This document shows, piece by piece, positions 12,415-24,941 of a stretch of DNA of 64,000 nt. Positions within the stretch are counted from its first letter, which is position 1. Every line of letters starts with the position of its first letter. This stretch comes from Uloborus plumipes (taxonomy: Eukaryota > Arthropoda > Arachnida > Araneae > Uloboridae): the NCBI GenBank assembly GCA_038373865.1, contig JAXGGA010001099.1, positions 105,345 to 169,344 on the forward strand. Direction: 5' to 3'. Under the pieces are notes generated by a model. That model was not told the origin of the DNA and did not search any database. It saw nothing but the letters and a program-made list of their open reading frames with translations. Position numbers and translations under genes: made by a program.

Positions 12415-12813
12415 GATGAAATACAGTATTTGTTTTGTGCTCCATGAGGTGGTAATTCTAAAAATTGCGCCCTTCATTACAATGATGATATGCCCCCCCC
12501 CCCCCCCGCTCAATTTATTTCTGGTTATGCCACCGTTTTTATGTATTTTTACTTGTTAGTTTTCACTAAATATTTGATCAAGACTAATGAATAAATAAAA
12601 CTTTCTTTAGGCGTTGTCATTTTATTTATTACATTACAAGGTTGATTTTGTTTGTTTAGTTTTAATAGTTGTTGTTTTTCTTTTATTTCATTTTTTGATT
12701 CGATAAGGAAAAGACATGATAAAATGCATTTGTACGAAGAAAACTTGATCGTTTCGCCTGTTTTTTTTTAAAATTATTATTTTGTTCTAATTCATTAATT
12801 TAAAAACGGCAAA

Positions 12814-12983
12814 CAGGCCCGTCATTTAGGGGGGCAGGGAGGGGGGGTCAATTGCCCCCCCTGGCTTTGAGAAATCAATGTATTACATATAAGTGGGCGT
12901 GGTTTTCGCTGTTTTCCGATGAAATTGCATTGTGTTTTCACCCTTTGCCCCCCCCCCTGGAAAAACTTGAAATGATGTCCCTG
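12814..12983. mobile_element. hAT MITE, 170 bp
   Basis: The ends are CAGGCCCGTCATTT and AAATGATGTCCCTG, with the perfect 8-bp TSD ACGGCAAA. Internal G-rich and C-rich blocks flank ATTACATATAAGTGGGCG. A sibling lies at 29155-29293, and a piece of the family lies inside 46560-48718 (near 48320). Confidence 0.85.
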
Positions 12984-14118
12984 ACGGCAAACCATTTTGA
13001 TGTGCTTCAGTCTTCTCAATAAGTTACGTGAGATTAGGGCAGAAACAAGGCTTTTATTTGGGGGGACGGTTTTATTGAACACATTTTCGTGAAATATATG
13101 TGATCGATCAAATTTGATTTTATTCATATATTAGAGATGGGGAACCTTTTTGCCACTGAAGGCCGCATTTTAATTATAAAGTGATAATGAAGGCAGCATA
13201 AGTAGGCAACTCTGTAAAATCAGCTTCTATAATCCCAATATAGTTTTGATATAGTTTTATCACCTTATTGCACCATACAAAATTAACAGGAAAAAAACAT
13301 AAATTTTATTTATTATTCAACATAAGCTAAAGAAAAAATATTTTATATATACTCAAAAGTAATAATTTGTCACAAGATTAATTTGTAAACTCTTAAATTA
13401 ATAACTACATATTATTACACCACTTAAATGAAATCATGAAAGTAGAAATGCTTTTTGAATTTTAAGTAGTTTAAAAAAATCGTGATATTTTTTCCAGTGG
13501 ATTTTTTAAAAATTCATCATCAAAAATAAAAAAAATAAACAAATGAATAAAAAATTTAAGAAAAAAAGAACATTTTCATGCCTAATGTCAGATTTTATAT
13601 TTTAATATTATTATTTAAAAAAACAGCATATTGCAATAATATATAAATACTTTTAAATTCGATAAAAATAAGTTCAATACTTTCTTTTGTTTCTGAGTTG
13701 AAAAAGCTGTGTATTTGGCTTACACGAAGTTTTAATTGATCATTAAAATTAGCATCTGTAACTTCGGTTCTTTAACTGAAATTGTTTTATAGGTATTTTG
13801 TGGGAGTCTGTTATTATGTGAAAACGTATCTCAAATCTAATATTTAATTCACGCCAGAAAAGTTAAACACCAGAAGAAAAGTAGGTAGCTTCATTGTGTA
13901 CCTTTCGCGCCATCAATAAACATTTTCTCTGCTGCGTCTCTTACTTCAAGTCATGTTACCATTGATAAGGCTTCTCACAAACTAATTTAATTATATGCTG
14001 TTAATGCGGTCGCCGGGATGTAATAAGCCAATTTGTTTGGAATGTATGATACATCAATGACTGCGTTTTTCAAAACTCTGAGTTGAAATTGTATTTATTG
14101 AAGTTCAATGTTATTGAC
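12984..14118. other. Intergenic; no gene seen
   Basis: AT-rich sequence. Around 13135-13180 a stretch (GGGAACCTTTTTGCCACTG) resembles a decayed hAT terminus. Nothing else can be supported. Confidence 0.45.
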
Positions 14119-14533
14119 ACACTAAAAATTCGTGTTGTTTTTACAGTATAATACAGCTAATTTTATAGTAATTTTACAGTAATAAACTGTAAAATTTCTA
14201 ATTTTACAGTAGTAAACTAAAATTGCTAGTTTACAGTAATAAACTAAAATTGCTAGTTTTACAGTTTATTACTGTGCATTTTACAGTTTTAAACTGGAAC
14301 CTCTGCTGCCAGTATTACACTGTTGTTTTTACAGTATAATACAGCTAATTTTGCAGTAATAAACTGTAACATTTGCTAATTTTACAGTAATAAACTGTAA
14401 CATTTGCTAGTTTTACGGTAATAAACTGCAAAATAGCTAGTTTTACAGTTTATTACTGTGCTTTTACAGTTTTAAACTGAAACCTCTGCCTTCAGCATTA
14501 TACTTTTAAAACAACAGTTTAATTTTTACAGTG
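14119..14533. mobile_element. MITE with internal ACAGTAATAAACTGTAAAA minisatellite, copy 2
   Basis: Same family as 6129-6601. The ends are slightly decayed (CACACTAAAAATTC / TTTTTACAGTG). The interior repeats TTTTACAGTAATAAACTG and ends in the shared AAACTGGAACCTCTGCTGCC block, which occurs twice here. Confidence 0.7.
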
Positions 14534-15191
14534 CAGATATGACTCACCTAACTGTTAAGAGTTTAAAATGATTATAATAATAATTAGGAATAAATGAATA
14601 GAAAAAAAAACCTCAAGAGAATCAGCTTAAAATTAATAGCTGACTGAAATAATAATAAATGAATGGCATAAACTGCATGCATTCAAAACACAACTGCGCA
14701 CTACTATACAAAAATGACATGTTTTCTATTTATTTGTTTATTTTTCAAAATTTAGTTCTCATACACCGATTTTTTCTGTAGCTTCAATTTCTTAACGGCA
14801 CCGACTTTTAAAAACGAGCTTCCCATTTCTATACTTTTATGAAACATAACTTCAAAAATATAAAATTTCAAAGTGTTAAAAATTTGAAAAGCTGTAAAAT
14901 ACTTATTTTCCGAAATATTCAGCTGCAGCTATAACAAAATGACATTATGAACAAGCAATTTTCTTTATAAATTCATTTTCATTTTACTACAGAGATACGT
15001 TTATCTCGTCAGAGAAATCTAAAAATGCCTATAACTTTCCGATGCCATTTAAAAAAATTAAATTATTCCTTCTCTGCAAATCTCGAAAGGAGGTTGGAAA
15101 ATGAAACGCTAAGAGGATGGAGAGCATTTCCCCCGTTCTCTTACTCACTCGCAGCTTCCTAATCAATAAAAAGGATGAGGAAAGCTCTTAC

Positions 15192-15400
15192 CGTTTGCCT
15201 TCATCATTGGGAGCCAAATTTCTTCCATAATTGTTTCAGTAAGTGTAAGTAAGCTTCATCAAAACTTGAACTACGAACACAAATACTTCAAAATATTATG
15301 CTCCATCACGGTCATCAGCCACATTGACTCCGAGCGAACGAAAATCCCTGCGACTGCAGTGCCCTCTATCTTCTCTCCCCTGTCTGCGAAATATATTGTA
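15192..15400 (-). promoter_or_regulatory. Possible non-coding first exon/promoter region of the PRRT-like gene
   Basis: This is an island of more balanced base composition in AT-rich surroundings. On the minus strand it ends in a strong donor (AAACG|GTAAGAG, exon end 15192). It is a plausible 5' UTR exon for the gene starting at 8812, with a TTATAG acceptor near 8864. The upstream limit is arbitrary. No transcript evidence is available, so this is only a candidate. Confidence 0.25.
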
Positions 15401-15625
15401 TTCATTGGAAAAGATACTTATTGCGAGAAACGTTCTCAAACATTGTGGATGGTCTCTGATGAAAGTTAATATCATTGCCATAGGGCTGCATGTTCATTAG
15501 TTATTTTAAAAAATTCAGTTTTTTCCTCTTTATTTCTTTCATTGCCAATAGATGTGTTTTAAAGGTGGCTTTTGGAGAAAAATAGAAAAAGAGAGAGAGA
15601 GAGAGAAATAATGCTAATAATAATA

Positions 15626-17238
15626 GAGCCAATATTTAGAAAAGTGCCAATTTGAAGTTGGAGTTTTCTGAAAAAAAAAAATTTTTTGCAGAAAAAAACT
15701 AATATTGGATTTTAAGTCTAAATTGGGTCTAAATGCAAGAAAATAAAAGGGGGAGGTCAAGGAAGTTATTTACCCCCTCTTTAGATTACTCACTTTTAAG
15801 CCGTTACAGATCTGATGAATGTTACAGATCTGATGTTAATATGAGTTACATATTTGAGTTTATGCTTTCAGTCTTCGTTAACATCTCTAAATATGATATC
15901 ATTTCCTTGCATTTTTAACATAGAATTAAGATAATTATATTAAAATATATATATTAGGCTAAAAAATCAAATTTCATTATAAAAAAGCATTTCTTGGAAA
16001 TAAAAATGAGCGATAAGGTTTTTAGATAAAATAAATTATGAGATTACCAAATCCAAGCTAATAAAACATTTGTTTTGTTTTGAAACAACACACAACTTCA
16101 ACTTTTGCAACACACAACTCTGCTGCTTGCTTTTCTTTAATTAGTTACAGGGAATTTAATTTCTTGATCAGAAATTCAGTTTAGCATGCTAGTTATTATC
16201 TAGTTATTTAGCGAAGTTATGAGAAATTGAAGCACCAAAAAAATAAATAAATAAAATAATAATAATTAATTAACTTAATTTCTGCAGTGTCAATTTTTCT
16301 TATTTTACTAACTTCTATTGTTAGGTCATACAAACCACAAATGAAGCAATTGTACTGAAACTCATTGCTTTTCATTTTTTAAGAACAAAAATATTCAATA
16401 TATATGGCTAAAACCTATTATTTTTGCTTTTTATAATTCTGAAACGTGTGAGTTAGTTCTGTAACATATTCGCTGTTTTTCAATGTTACCGCTCTGACTG
16501 TTACCGATCTGACAAACTGACAAAGTTATTTTTTTATTTCCGAGTCGATCACACTAAACCAAAATCAAACACGTGGTTTTTTCACTTGTAATAAAGGACT
16601 ATACTTATATATAAAATAATTTTTAAAATAATAAAAACTGCGCATTTTAGAGCGTGTTACCGATCTGATGACTCAAATGACACACATTTTATAAAATCAC
16701 TTTAAAAAAACTTACCTACAATTTTAGATGCAGAAATGCAAATTTTTAATTACGATTCGATAAAACATTCAGCCAGGTACTCAGTATCACGTGGTTTTGG
16801 TGCAGGAAATGATTTTGGGAGCCTAAACATAGATCGGAAGTTATTGTTACCACTCTGACGGCGAAACTTGGGACACGCTTATTTCGCATCGGCTAGAAAA
16901 TCAGAAAACGATTAAAACAAAAATGAAGTAAAATATTAACAAAGGGGTAAAAATAGAATCGTTTTTTTGTGCAAGTGCGTTTTTTTGGGAAGTTAGAAAG
17001 TGCGCATGACCTGTTTGCATGCTAAGCTTTGCTACTTGGGACACGTTACCGATCTGATTTTTGATGTATAAAAATAATATTTTCTGAAAAAAAAATTTTT
17101 TTTTTTCTGATGTTATTAGATGAAATGAAAGCAGAACCTTATCTTCTTTCTGGGGAAAATTATTTTTTTAACTAGTTATTGAAATACTAGTGAAAATTCC
17201 CTTGGGACTCAAATTGGCACTTTTCTAAATATTTGCTC
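15626..17238. mobile_element. 1.6-kb non-autonomous DNA element, copy 2 (GTTACCGATCTGA family)
   Basis: Very close copy of 2409-4020 with the same ends, flanked by AATA (or AATAATA) on both sides. The iterated motif positions are conserved. Differences are scattered substitutions and A-run lengths, so both copies are fairly young. Confidence 0.8.
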
Positions 17239-17266
17239 AATAATAAAACATTTTGATAGATATTAA

Positions 17267-17785
17267 CCCATTTATGCCCAAGTTTTTTTTTAATTTTTTT
17301 TTTTTAATTTTTATCTGCTTAAAACTCTTACTTGGAATGGTTTACATACATTTTAGGCTTAAAATAGTTCGCCGTTGCCATATTTATTAAGTTATTTAAT
17401 GTCCTGTTTATGGGATATTTTGCAGATATGTGAGCAAAATACGACCTTACTTGACTTTACTTTTGCAAAGTAACATTACAGAAGGCATCTGTGATCAATT
17501 TTAAGCAAATCATTTTAAAATAGTTTAATTTTATGAAAAATAAGTTCGCAAAAAAACTTACTTTCTGTGGCTACCCATGCTGGATCGTTGCTTGACTGAT
17601 TTGTCTGAAAATAGCTGTCAATAAATGAACTCTGATGTCCAAATAGTGGCTCTAACTGGTTTTCTCAAGAAGAAGGACTATTTAACTTGTGAAAAACAGC
17701 TTTAGTAAAAGGATATACCCATTACAGGTTTTTGTATGCAGTAACTAACAAGCGTCCCGTTTTTAGGCTACTGGGCATAAATGGG
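17267..17785. mobile_element. piggyBac-type MITE
   Basis: The 14-bp inverted ends CCCATTTATGCCCA / TGGGCATAAATGGG are preceded by TTAA and followed by TTGA (a one-base-decayed TTAA). The TTAA target and CCC...GGG ends are the piggyBac signature. There is no coding capacity. Confidence 0.7.
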
Positions 17786-19185
17786 TTGATGTGAATAGGA
17801 AAAAATACTGTAAGCAGGACTTAAATCAAAACAGAATGTTTTAAACAAAAAAGCATCAACAAACAAAAGCCAAAACAATCAATATAGGGGAATCTAGGGG
17901 TAAAGGGAAAAGTTAAAATTTCTTACCTTTTTTAAAATGAACAAATTGGAAAGTTCTTTTGAAAATTACATTACATGAAGATATAAAAATCAAAAATGTG
18001 TTTCATAATAGAACTTACATTAAAACATTTTATTTTTATTTTTCTCAGTTAATGTGCACCTTCAAAAATAGTTTTTTTTTTATTAACAAAATGAGGCAAA
18101 GAAGAGAATTACATATTTTTCTAATAAAATATTTTTAGTTTTTTATTTAAAAATATTTTGAGTGAATAAAAATAAAATAATGAATTAATTAAAAAAGAGA
18201 TATACTTAATGAATCAATAAACGAATAAATAAATTAATTAAATAATGTTTGAGAAAAATAAATGAATGAATAAAATAGTGAATCGAAAGAAAATAAGTAA
18301 ATTATTAAACGAAGAAGTTGAAATGAATGAATGAATAAACGAATACGTAAGCGATTTAATAAATGATTGCTTAAGTAAACGAAATAAACTATTTTACTCT
18401 TTTACTCCGCATGCACTTGATTATATGCTTAAAATATTTAAAGTGAAAATAAGCTTAATCTTAAAGGCCACATTATGCCACAGAATTTTTATTTAGGGAT
18501 TTTTATTTAAAACTTAAAATGTTTATAACGAGAATTTTTATCATTTTACAACAACAAAAGCAATTTTCGCCTTACAGCAAAATAATACGCAATATGACTA
18601 TCAATTTTAAAAATTGCTTGAGCTATCATATGCTTTGATCTTCGAAGGTAACTTTTCCTGACTATATTGCATGTGTTACTACCTACATAGTTAAAATATT
18701 ACCAGATAGGTGGCGCTAAAAACAGTATATATTTCACTATTTCACTTGCCCTGCTATTTCAATTGCCCTCATTCCCTTAATGGGTAAAACTAATTATAGG
18801 ATTGGTTGGGGGAAGTGGGTTTCCCTCCCACACAAAAATGAAATAAATATGCGGCTTTTATACTTTTAAAAAATAGATCATATCACATTTCGATTACAGT
18901 GAACACTTACACCTTTGTATCAGGTAAGTGGCCCATCCATTTGATTTTCCAAAAATGTAATCATTATAAATATTTCAAGCATTATTTGAAATAGTTGTGA
19001 AAAATTTTTGTTTATCAATAAAGTCTAAGATAAAATAAGCCAATAAGTTGGGGAAAAAAATAAGAACTTTTGTTTAAGGCTTCAAAACGAACCGTTCTAA
19101 AAACGGTTTTCGCTCTCCCAATCAATCCTATTTTAGAAAGATTTCTAAATTTACAGAAGCAGATTCGTTAATATTAGGTACACGC
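17786..19185. other. Intergenic; possible low-grade iterated-motif element
   Basis: Between about 17885 and 18780 there are AGGGGAATCTAGGGGTAAAGGG and CAATTGCCCTCATTCCCTTA ends with loose internal echoes. It may be a decayed non-autonomous element, but the ends are not clean. The rest is simple AT sequence with AATAAATGAA-like runs (18170-18370). Confidence 0.35.
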
Positions 19186-19820
19186 ATAAGCGGATTTACG
19201 GGGGTGCGCCGCACCCCCAGCAATTTTAATTGGGTTTTGGAAAATGTTAAAACTAAATTTTTTTCATCAGGCATAGTTTGAGAAATGACAATTTTTTAAA
19301 AAATTTTGACACATGCAACTTAATTTACTTGAAAATTGAAAATACAATAACCTACAGTTTGTTGTATGATCCGTGTATATCACCGCACATTGCCAGTGCG
19401 AATGAAATAGAACTGTATTACAAGTTGAAAATAACAGTATATTTATCCGTTTGAAAAAAAAAAAGAAGGTAAACAATTACATGCAAGTAAACATTTATCA
19501 TTCAGTGCTGCATTCTAGAATAATTGTTTTTTATGTAATTGGATATTTGTTGGTGCATCATTAGTTTAAAACAGCCATGGCTAACAAAAAAAAAAAAAAA
19601 AACAGTTATTGCAATATACTTTTTCAGTGAAATCTGTTCTGAAAAAAAAAAAAAAAAAAAAAAAAACAGGACAGCATTTTTCAGTTAAATTTGCTAAATT
19701 TTGCGACAGAGGGCACAGAACTACTTGTTTATCCAGGGAATGACCCCCTCCCCCCGCACACACACACAGATTCATTGTTTTGCTGAACCTCCAGAATTCA
19801 CGGCCTAAATCCGCCAATGG
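19186..19820. mobile_element. hAT-type MITE, 635 bp
   Basis: A perfect 8-bp duplication, GTACACGC, flanks it (19178-19185 and 19821-19828). The ends share GCGGATTTA / TAAATCCGC near the termini. The interior has long A runs and no coding capacity. Confidence 0.7.
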
Positions 19821-20114
19821 GTACACGCCTTTGAAATATAACTTTGAATAAAGTTTTCCTTAAGAGGATCAAACACGTTATTTATTAAATACATAATCGG
19901 GGTTATTTTATTGATTTTTCTCGCCCTTACTCTTAACCAAATTTTAAGAAATCAATTTTTAATTTTTAAAAACATGTAAAATTGCCACTGAATTCCCTCC
20001 CTTGCACTGAAGAGCCCTGATGGAAGGTCACGGGAAGTCGCAGCGACCTCCCCAAAAGTGTCCTTACTCGGAAAATTTTTCTTCCAGTTCGGCAAATTTA
20101 GAGACATGATTGTA

Positions 20115-21412
20115 GTAGGGGAGAGTGGTAATGAATGGGCCTCTTTTTGGTTTTGAATTTTTGTAATTTTTTCTAACACTTTGTTTTAACTCTAAATTGG
20201 TGTTTTAGTTACTTTACTTATCTGGCTATCTAAAAAATTCATAAAAGTTAGATTAGCACCTGTTTATAATGAATTATAATAGAAAATAAAAATTTTGAAA
20301 TTTGGCCCTTTCAACCCCACCTATGGGGTTGAATGGGCCATCGAAGGTAATGAATGGGCCACTAAATGAATTCAATTAAAACATGTGGATTTAATCTTTT
20401 ATTTACTGAATATGACAAAATAAATGTGGCACTTGACATGATGATACAAAATCATACTGATTTAAAATTATATAAACATCAAAACTGATGCAATTAAAAT
20501 AAAACTGATTCATACCAATTGTAGCAGAAAAATGACTAAATAATGAGAATGTAAGAAATAAATAACATCAAATATATATATAAAAAAATAACAGATAATA
20601 CACACTATGATTTAACAAAATTTATATATTTCAAAAATAATATTAAAAAAAAACTTTCAAAAACTTCATCTTCATTTTCAAACTTGTCAAAATTCAAATT
20701 TTTTTTTTTAAATTTACTAGACATCGGGAATAAGAAATATCTAACTTAAGTTACCAAGAAAGAAAATGAAATTGTACTGTGAGGGATATAATATGAAGGA
20801 GAGAGGGGGGCTTTTTCAAGCCACGCACTGCGACCAGAGGTCAATTGTACTATAGGAATATAATATAAATCGGCAAATTATATTTAGAAGTTACTACAAA
20901 CCTATTTTGACGACAGTAATCTTAATCTATCTATGACAGTCAGTTGTGTTTCATATTAATGCGAAAATCCAAAGAAAAGGAAGAAAAACAATATTTAGGT
21001 GGCCCATTCATTACCATGACATAGTGGCCCATTCAGCCCCACCTATACTTTTGGAATACATTTAGGTTTTTTGAGTACATTAAATTTAAATAACATCAAA
21101 ATACATCTTACGACTAGTTTATAGATATGGAAAGACTAGCTTATACATATGTATGCAGCGAAATACTTGGTACATTTTAGCTAGGAAATGTTTTACTAAA
21201 AAGGGAAAAACTTACTTTTCAGTCAGATTCTTGACCATGCCACTCTAGTTTGAAAATGGCTCAGCGCAAACGAATGAAAATTGGATGAGTTTAGTAGAAC
21301 AAATAGCTACATGTATTGATGGCATCAAAAAAAAAATTCATGCAAATACTTTTTCATATTTTGCTAGTGGCCCATTCATCACCATGGCCCATTCATTACC
21401 ACTCTCCCCTAC
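20115..21412. mobile_element. 1.3-kb non-autonomous element iterating GGTAATGAATGGGCC
   Basis: The ends are GTAGGGGAGAGTGGTAATGA and TCATTACCACTCTCCCCTAC, with TA on each side. The block GGTAATGAATGGGCC, or its complement, recurs near both ends and internally (for example near 20335, 20345, 21000, 21025, 21368 and 21384). There is no ORF of note. Confidence 0.75.
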
Positions 21413-21780
21413 TATAATTTTTTAATGCTGGAATGTTCCTTATCATTAGATATGCTTATATGTGCACATTCGTATTTTTTCGTTCGGCAGAATTTCGGCA
21501 AAGTTCAGGGAGCGTTTGTCCTTACTGTTATTAAACGTTGCAGTTTTGAACTCCTTGAGAAATTGGAGCTCAAAGTATTTAATAATCTTATGATACCGCA
21601 ATAATTTAATAATTGTTCAAATTAATGTAACAGAAACCAACGAACTCAATGAGAGAGATTCATCATATTATTTAAACTTTTTGTAATATTCACCTGTTTA
21701 TGTCCCTAATTTAGTTCATTTAAGCTTTATTTAGTTTATTTCAGTTTGCAATCATTTTTAAGAATTTGATTGGATATGCC

Positions 21781-22870
21781 CAGTGGCGTACACAGAAAAA
21801 ACGTTTCAGCGGGGTGGGAGGGGCGGAGCCGATACTCTTAAAGATGGGGGGGGGGGGAATCTCATAAAATGTAGCTAAGGAAAGTATGTTTTGACTTTGT
21901 GATATGAATGCATTTAATATGATAAAAATACATCATTATACTTTTAATCGTTATAATTGCTATCAAAAACAGCGTTTTGATGAAAACAGAAAATGATAAA
22001 AATAAAGTTTGAATTTTTTTCTTTACTGACGGAGAACTTCTTGAATCACATGCTTGCAATACTTTGGAAAATTTGGCCTTTAATATCGTTAATTTTGCGA
22101 TTAATTTTACAATTGTTCCTAATACTGGGATTCAATCGTCTTTTTTAACTATAATTAAAATAGCTATATGAATGAACAGTTTATGTATATGACAGGTGGT
22201 TTATGTTTTACGTACAATTTTCTGTTTTTATAATGTTATTGTCCCTCACCAACCGAAAATAATTAAAATAGACAATTTTTATGTTATTCCTTGAAAGACT
22301 GTTTGCCAGTTGTTCACGTTTATTGAATGAAGTTGATTCTATTGATTTGTAAGGCTCATTCTTGCGAAAATAGTGCAAATGATGCCGAGGCTGGATTTAA
22401 AAATTTTAAACACTGCCACCAATTAATCATATTTTAAATTAATTCTACATTTAATAATGCGGAATCAAATATCAATTGTTTATTGAATAAGTAATTTATA
22501 AACTTTTAAATAATAGGTTTCAAGAATTTGACAAGTAAACACCGATTAATGCTTGTTCATTGAACAAGCATTAATCGGTGTTTCTAAAACCTGTATTTGC
22601 AGTAAAAATCAACAAAATTGAATTACGTAAAATAACCATAAACGTGACATACAGTAAAATAGAAGTCAAAACTTGAAAAAAAAATCATTTTTCTTATATT
22701 ATTTTAATTTTGTCTCATACTTAATTATTTGATCTGTAAATTCTTTCTGACTTCAAAGAGAAAGGAAAAAAAAAAAAAAACAAATATGAAAGCTTAAATG
22801 CAAAAAATTCGTTTCGAAAATTTCGGAGGGGGCTGCATCCCTATCAGTCCACCCCCTGAGTAAGCCACTG
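21781..22870. mobile_element. hAT element with CAGTGGCGTAC ends, carrying a complex insertion
   Basis: It begins CAGTGGCGTACAC and ends AGTAAGCCACTG. The flanks GATATGCC and GATATACC form a 7-of-8 TSD. Outside about 22175-22560 it matches the element at 26514-27218 in the opposite orientation. The extra block contains an inverted copy of 23051-23412 and a local palindrome. Confidence 0.75.
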
Positions 22871-23412
22871 GATATACCTATTTAGTTTCAAATTATTATT
22901 GCTACTAAATACGTGCAGGGTTATCTGCGACAATGTCGGAGCACCAAATTTAATTGAAAAGTTTAAATATTTTTTTTGCTCATGGATTACAGTGAGATTA
23001 ATATTTACAGTAGTGCTAACATTCACCAATTTTAGTAAATCTCTCGAATTTTTACTTGTCAAATTCTTAGAACCCATTATTTAAAAGTTTATAAATTACT
23101 TATTCAATAAACAATTGATATTTTTTTCCGCATTATTAAATGGAGAATTAATTTAAAATATGAGTAATTGGTGGCAGTGTTTAAAATTTTTAAATCCAGC
23201 CTCGGACATCATTTGCACCATTTTCGCAAGAATGAACCTTACAAATCAATAAAATCAACTTCATTCAATAAACGTGAACAACTGGCAAACAGTCTTTCAA
23301 GGAATAACATAAAAATTGTCTATTTTAATTATTTTCGGTTGGTGAGGGACAATAACATTATAAAAACAGAAAATTGTACGGAAAAAATAAACCACCTGTC
23401 ATATACATAAAC
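22179..23412. repeat. Long inverted repeat, arms about 361 bp (22179-22539 and 23051-23412)
   Basis: The left arm (inside the hAT element) runs from GTTTATGTATATGACAGGTG to GAATTTGACAAGTAAA. The right arm (outside it) is the inverted counterpart with scattered mismatches. A perfect palindrome around 22541-22580 (ACACCGATTAATGCTTGTTC and its complement) marks the insertion point. Confidence 0.8.
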
Positions 23413-23470
23413 GCACAGTTGTTTTATGGTTTTAGATCGAATGCCTGTGTACTGCAACTAAATAATATTA

Positions 23471-23629
23471 CAGTAAGCACTAGTTAATTGAATCATTGGT
23501 TAATTGGATCAGCACCTTTAATAAATCAAATCTTCAAAAACCGCAAAATGTCCAGCTTTATTGAATTATCCGCTTTATTGAATCAAAACTGCTTAGAACA
23601 AACGTGATTCATATAAGCGGCGGCCACTG
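23471..23629. mobile_element. pogo-like MITE (probable)
   Basis: It starts CAGTAAGCACTAG and ends GGCGGCCACTG with TA on both sides. It iterates TTATTGAATCA / TTAATTGAATCA internally, in the manner of the element at 41261-41841. The TIR match beyond CAGT is weak. Confidence 0.45.
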
Positions 23630-24200
23630 TACTATGAGTTTTGGTAGTATTTTTACTATTTTTTTTTGTGTAACCATAAGTGATCTAAACTAAAGCATTA
23701 GGAGGAGGGAAGATTCTCAATTTGGGGGATGAAATTCCAGTTTTACTGAATGATAAAATACGAGAACGCACATATATCATGCATAAACTTATGAGAATCA
23801 ACATTAGACATCATTTAAAAAAAACACATTTTTAAAAAATTGAAAAAAAATTAAATAGAATTTCAACGTCGCAATTTTGTCTCCAAATTTTCTGAACCGT
23901 CATAAAAATTTATCGAAAATTTGTGGGAGATACGGAAATTTTTGAGAGGTCATTGGGACTTCCCATGACTTCCCACTTTGTGTAGCACTACTTTTCTTAT
24001 CAATGAGATATTGAAAATATCTTGTCCCCCAATACTATTTATAGCCCCTGAATTATTTATTAGCTGTTTTGCAAGACGTCAAGAGTTGAATAATAAAAAT
24101 AATTAAATTATATAGTTTAAAAAACTAAAAACTGCGCTTTTAGAGTGAATCAAACTAAAAACAAAAATTGAATGTCCGCTAAGTTTACATGCGCTTATAA

Positions 24201-24565
24201 ATACATAAACATGTTATATAGTTTTGCCTTTAGTATTAATAATAGTATTTAATATATTACTTTTATATTTGCAAAGAACGTGAATTTTATCTTTTATTCA
24301 GAGTTATATACAAACAACTGAAACACTAAAATACATCAACGTGTAATATAGTTTGGCCTTTAGTATTAATAATAGTATTTAATATATTACTTTTATATTT
24401 GTAAAGAACGTGAATTTTATCTTTTATTCAGAGTTACATACAAATAACTAAAACACTAAAATACATCAACATGTAATATAGTTTGGCCTTACGTATTAAT
24501 AATAGTATTTAATATATTACTTTTATATTTGTAAAGAACGTGAATTTATCTTTTATTCAGAGTAT
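24201..24565. repeat. 130-bp tandem repeat, about 2.8 copies
   Basis: Units start at 24201, 24331 and 24461 (ATACAT..AAC..GT). Each holds CCTTTAGTATTAATAATAG and ends with TTTTATTCAGAGTT. Unit-to-unit differences are few. It is non-coding. Confidence 0.85.
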
Positions 24566-24810
24566 CATACATACAAACAAACAAACAAACCCACATGTGA
24601 AACTAATAAAAGCGAATTCAAAGCTCGTAATAACATTTATTGGCTATACTCTCCTGTATTCTTTCCCCTTTTTGCTAAAAGGAAGTGTTTCGTGTAAAAT
24701 GGCCTACTTATTGATTCATTTTATCATTTCTTGGTTCGTTTCCTATCTCTGTCCTTCCGAGCCTGCCGAATGAGGCGAGATTTTTAGGGATGCGATATTC
24801 ATTCTTACAG

Positions 24811-24941
24811 GGAGCAACCGCCGCATCCGGAGGAGCGATCCTGATTGGCGGAGGAGGAATCGGATTCCTCTTCGTGCTCTCATCAGTCGCTTCAGCTCCA
24901 GCCCGGAGATGGACGCTATTCCACCAGTGCTTTAACATCGG
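24811..24941 (+). other. Candidate 5' UTR exon of the cholinesterase-like gene
   Basis: This is a GC-richer 131-bp block between an acceptor (CATTCTTACAG|GGAGC) and a strong donor (ATCGG|GTGAGT). Joined to 34486, the frame of the MSLLYRN start has a TAA six bases before the junction, so ATG 34510 becomes the first in-frame start after a stop. The same frame holds a short upstream ORF (MDAIPPVL). The block could instead be the 3' part of a first exon. This is inference without transcript data. Confidence 0.4.
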
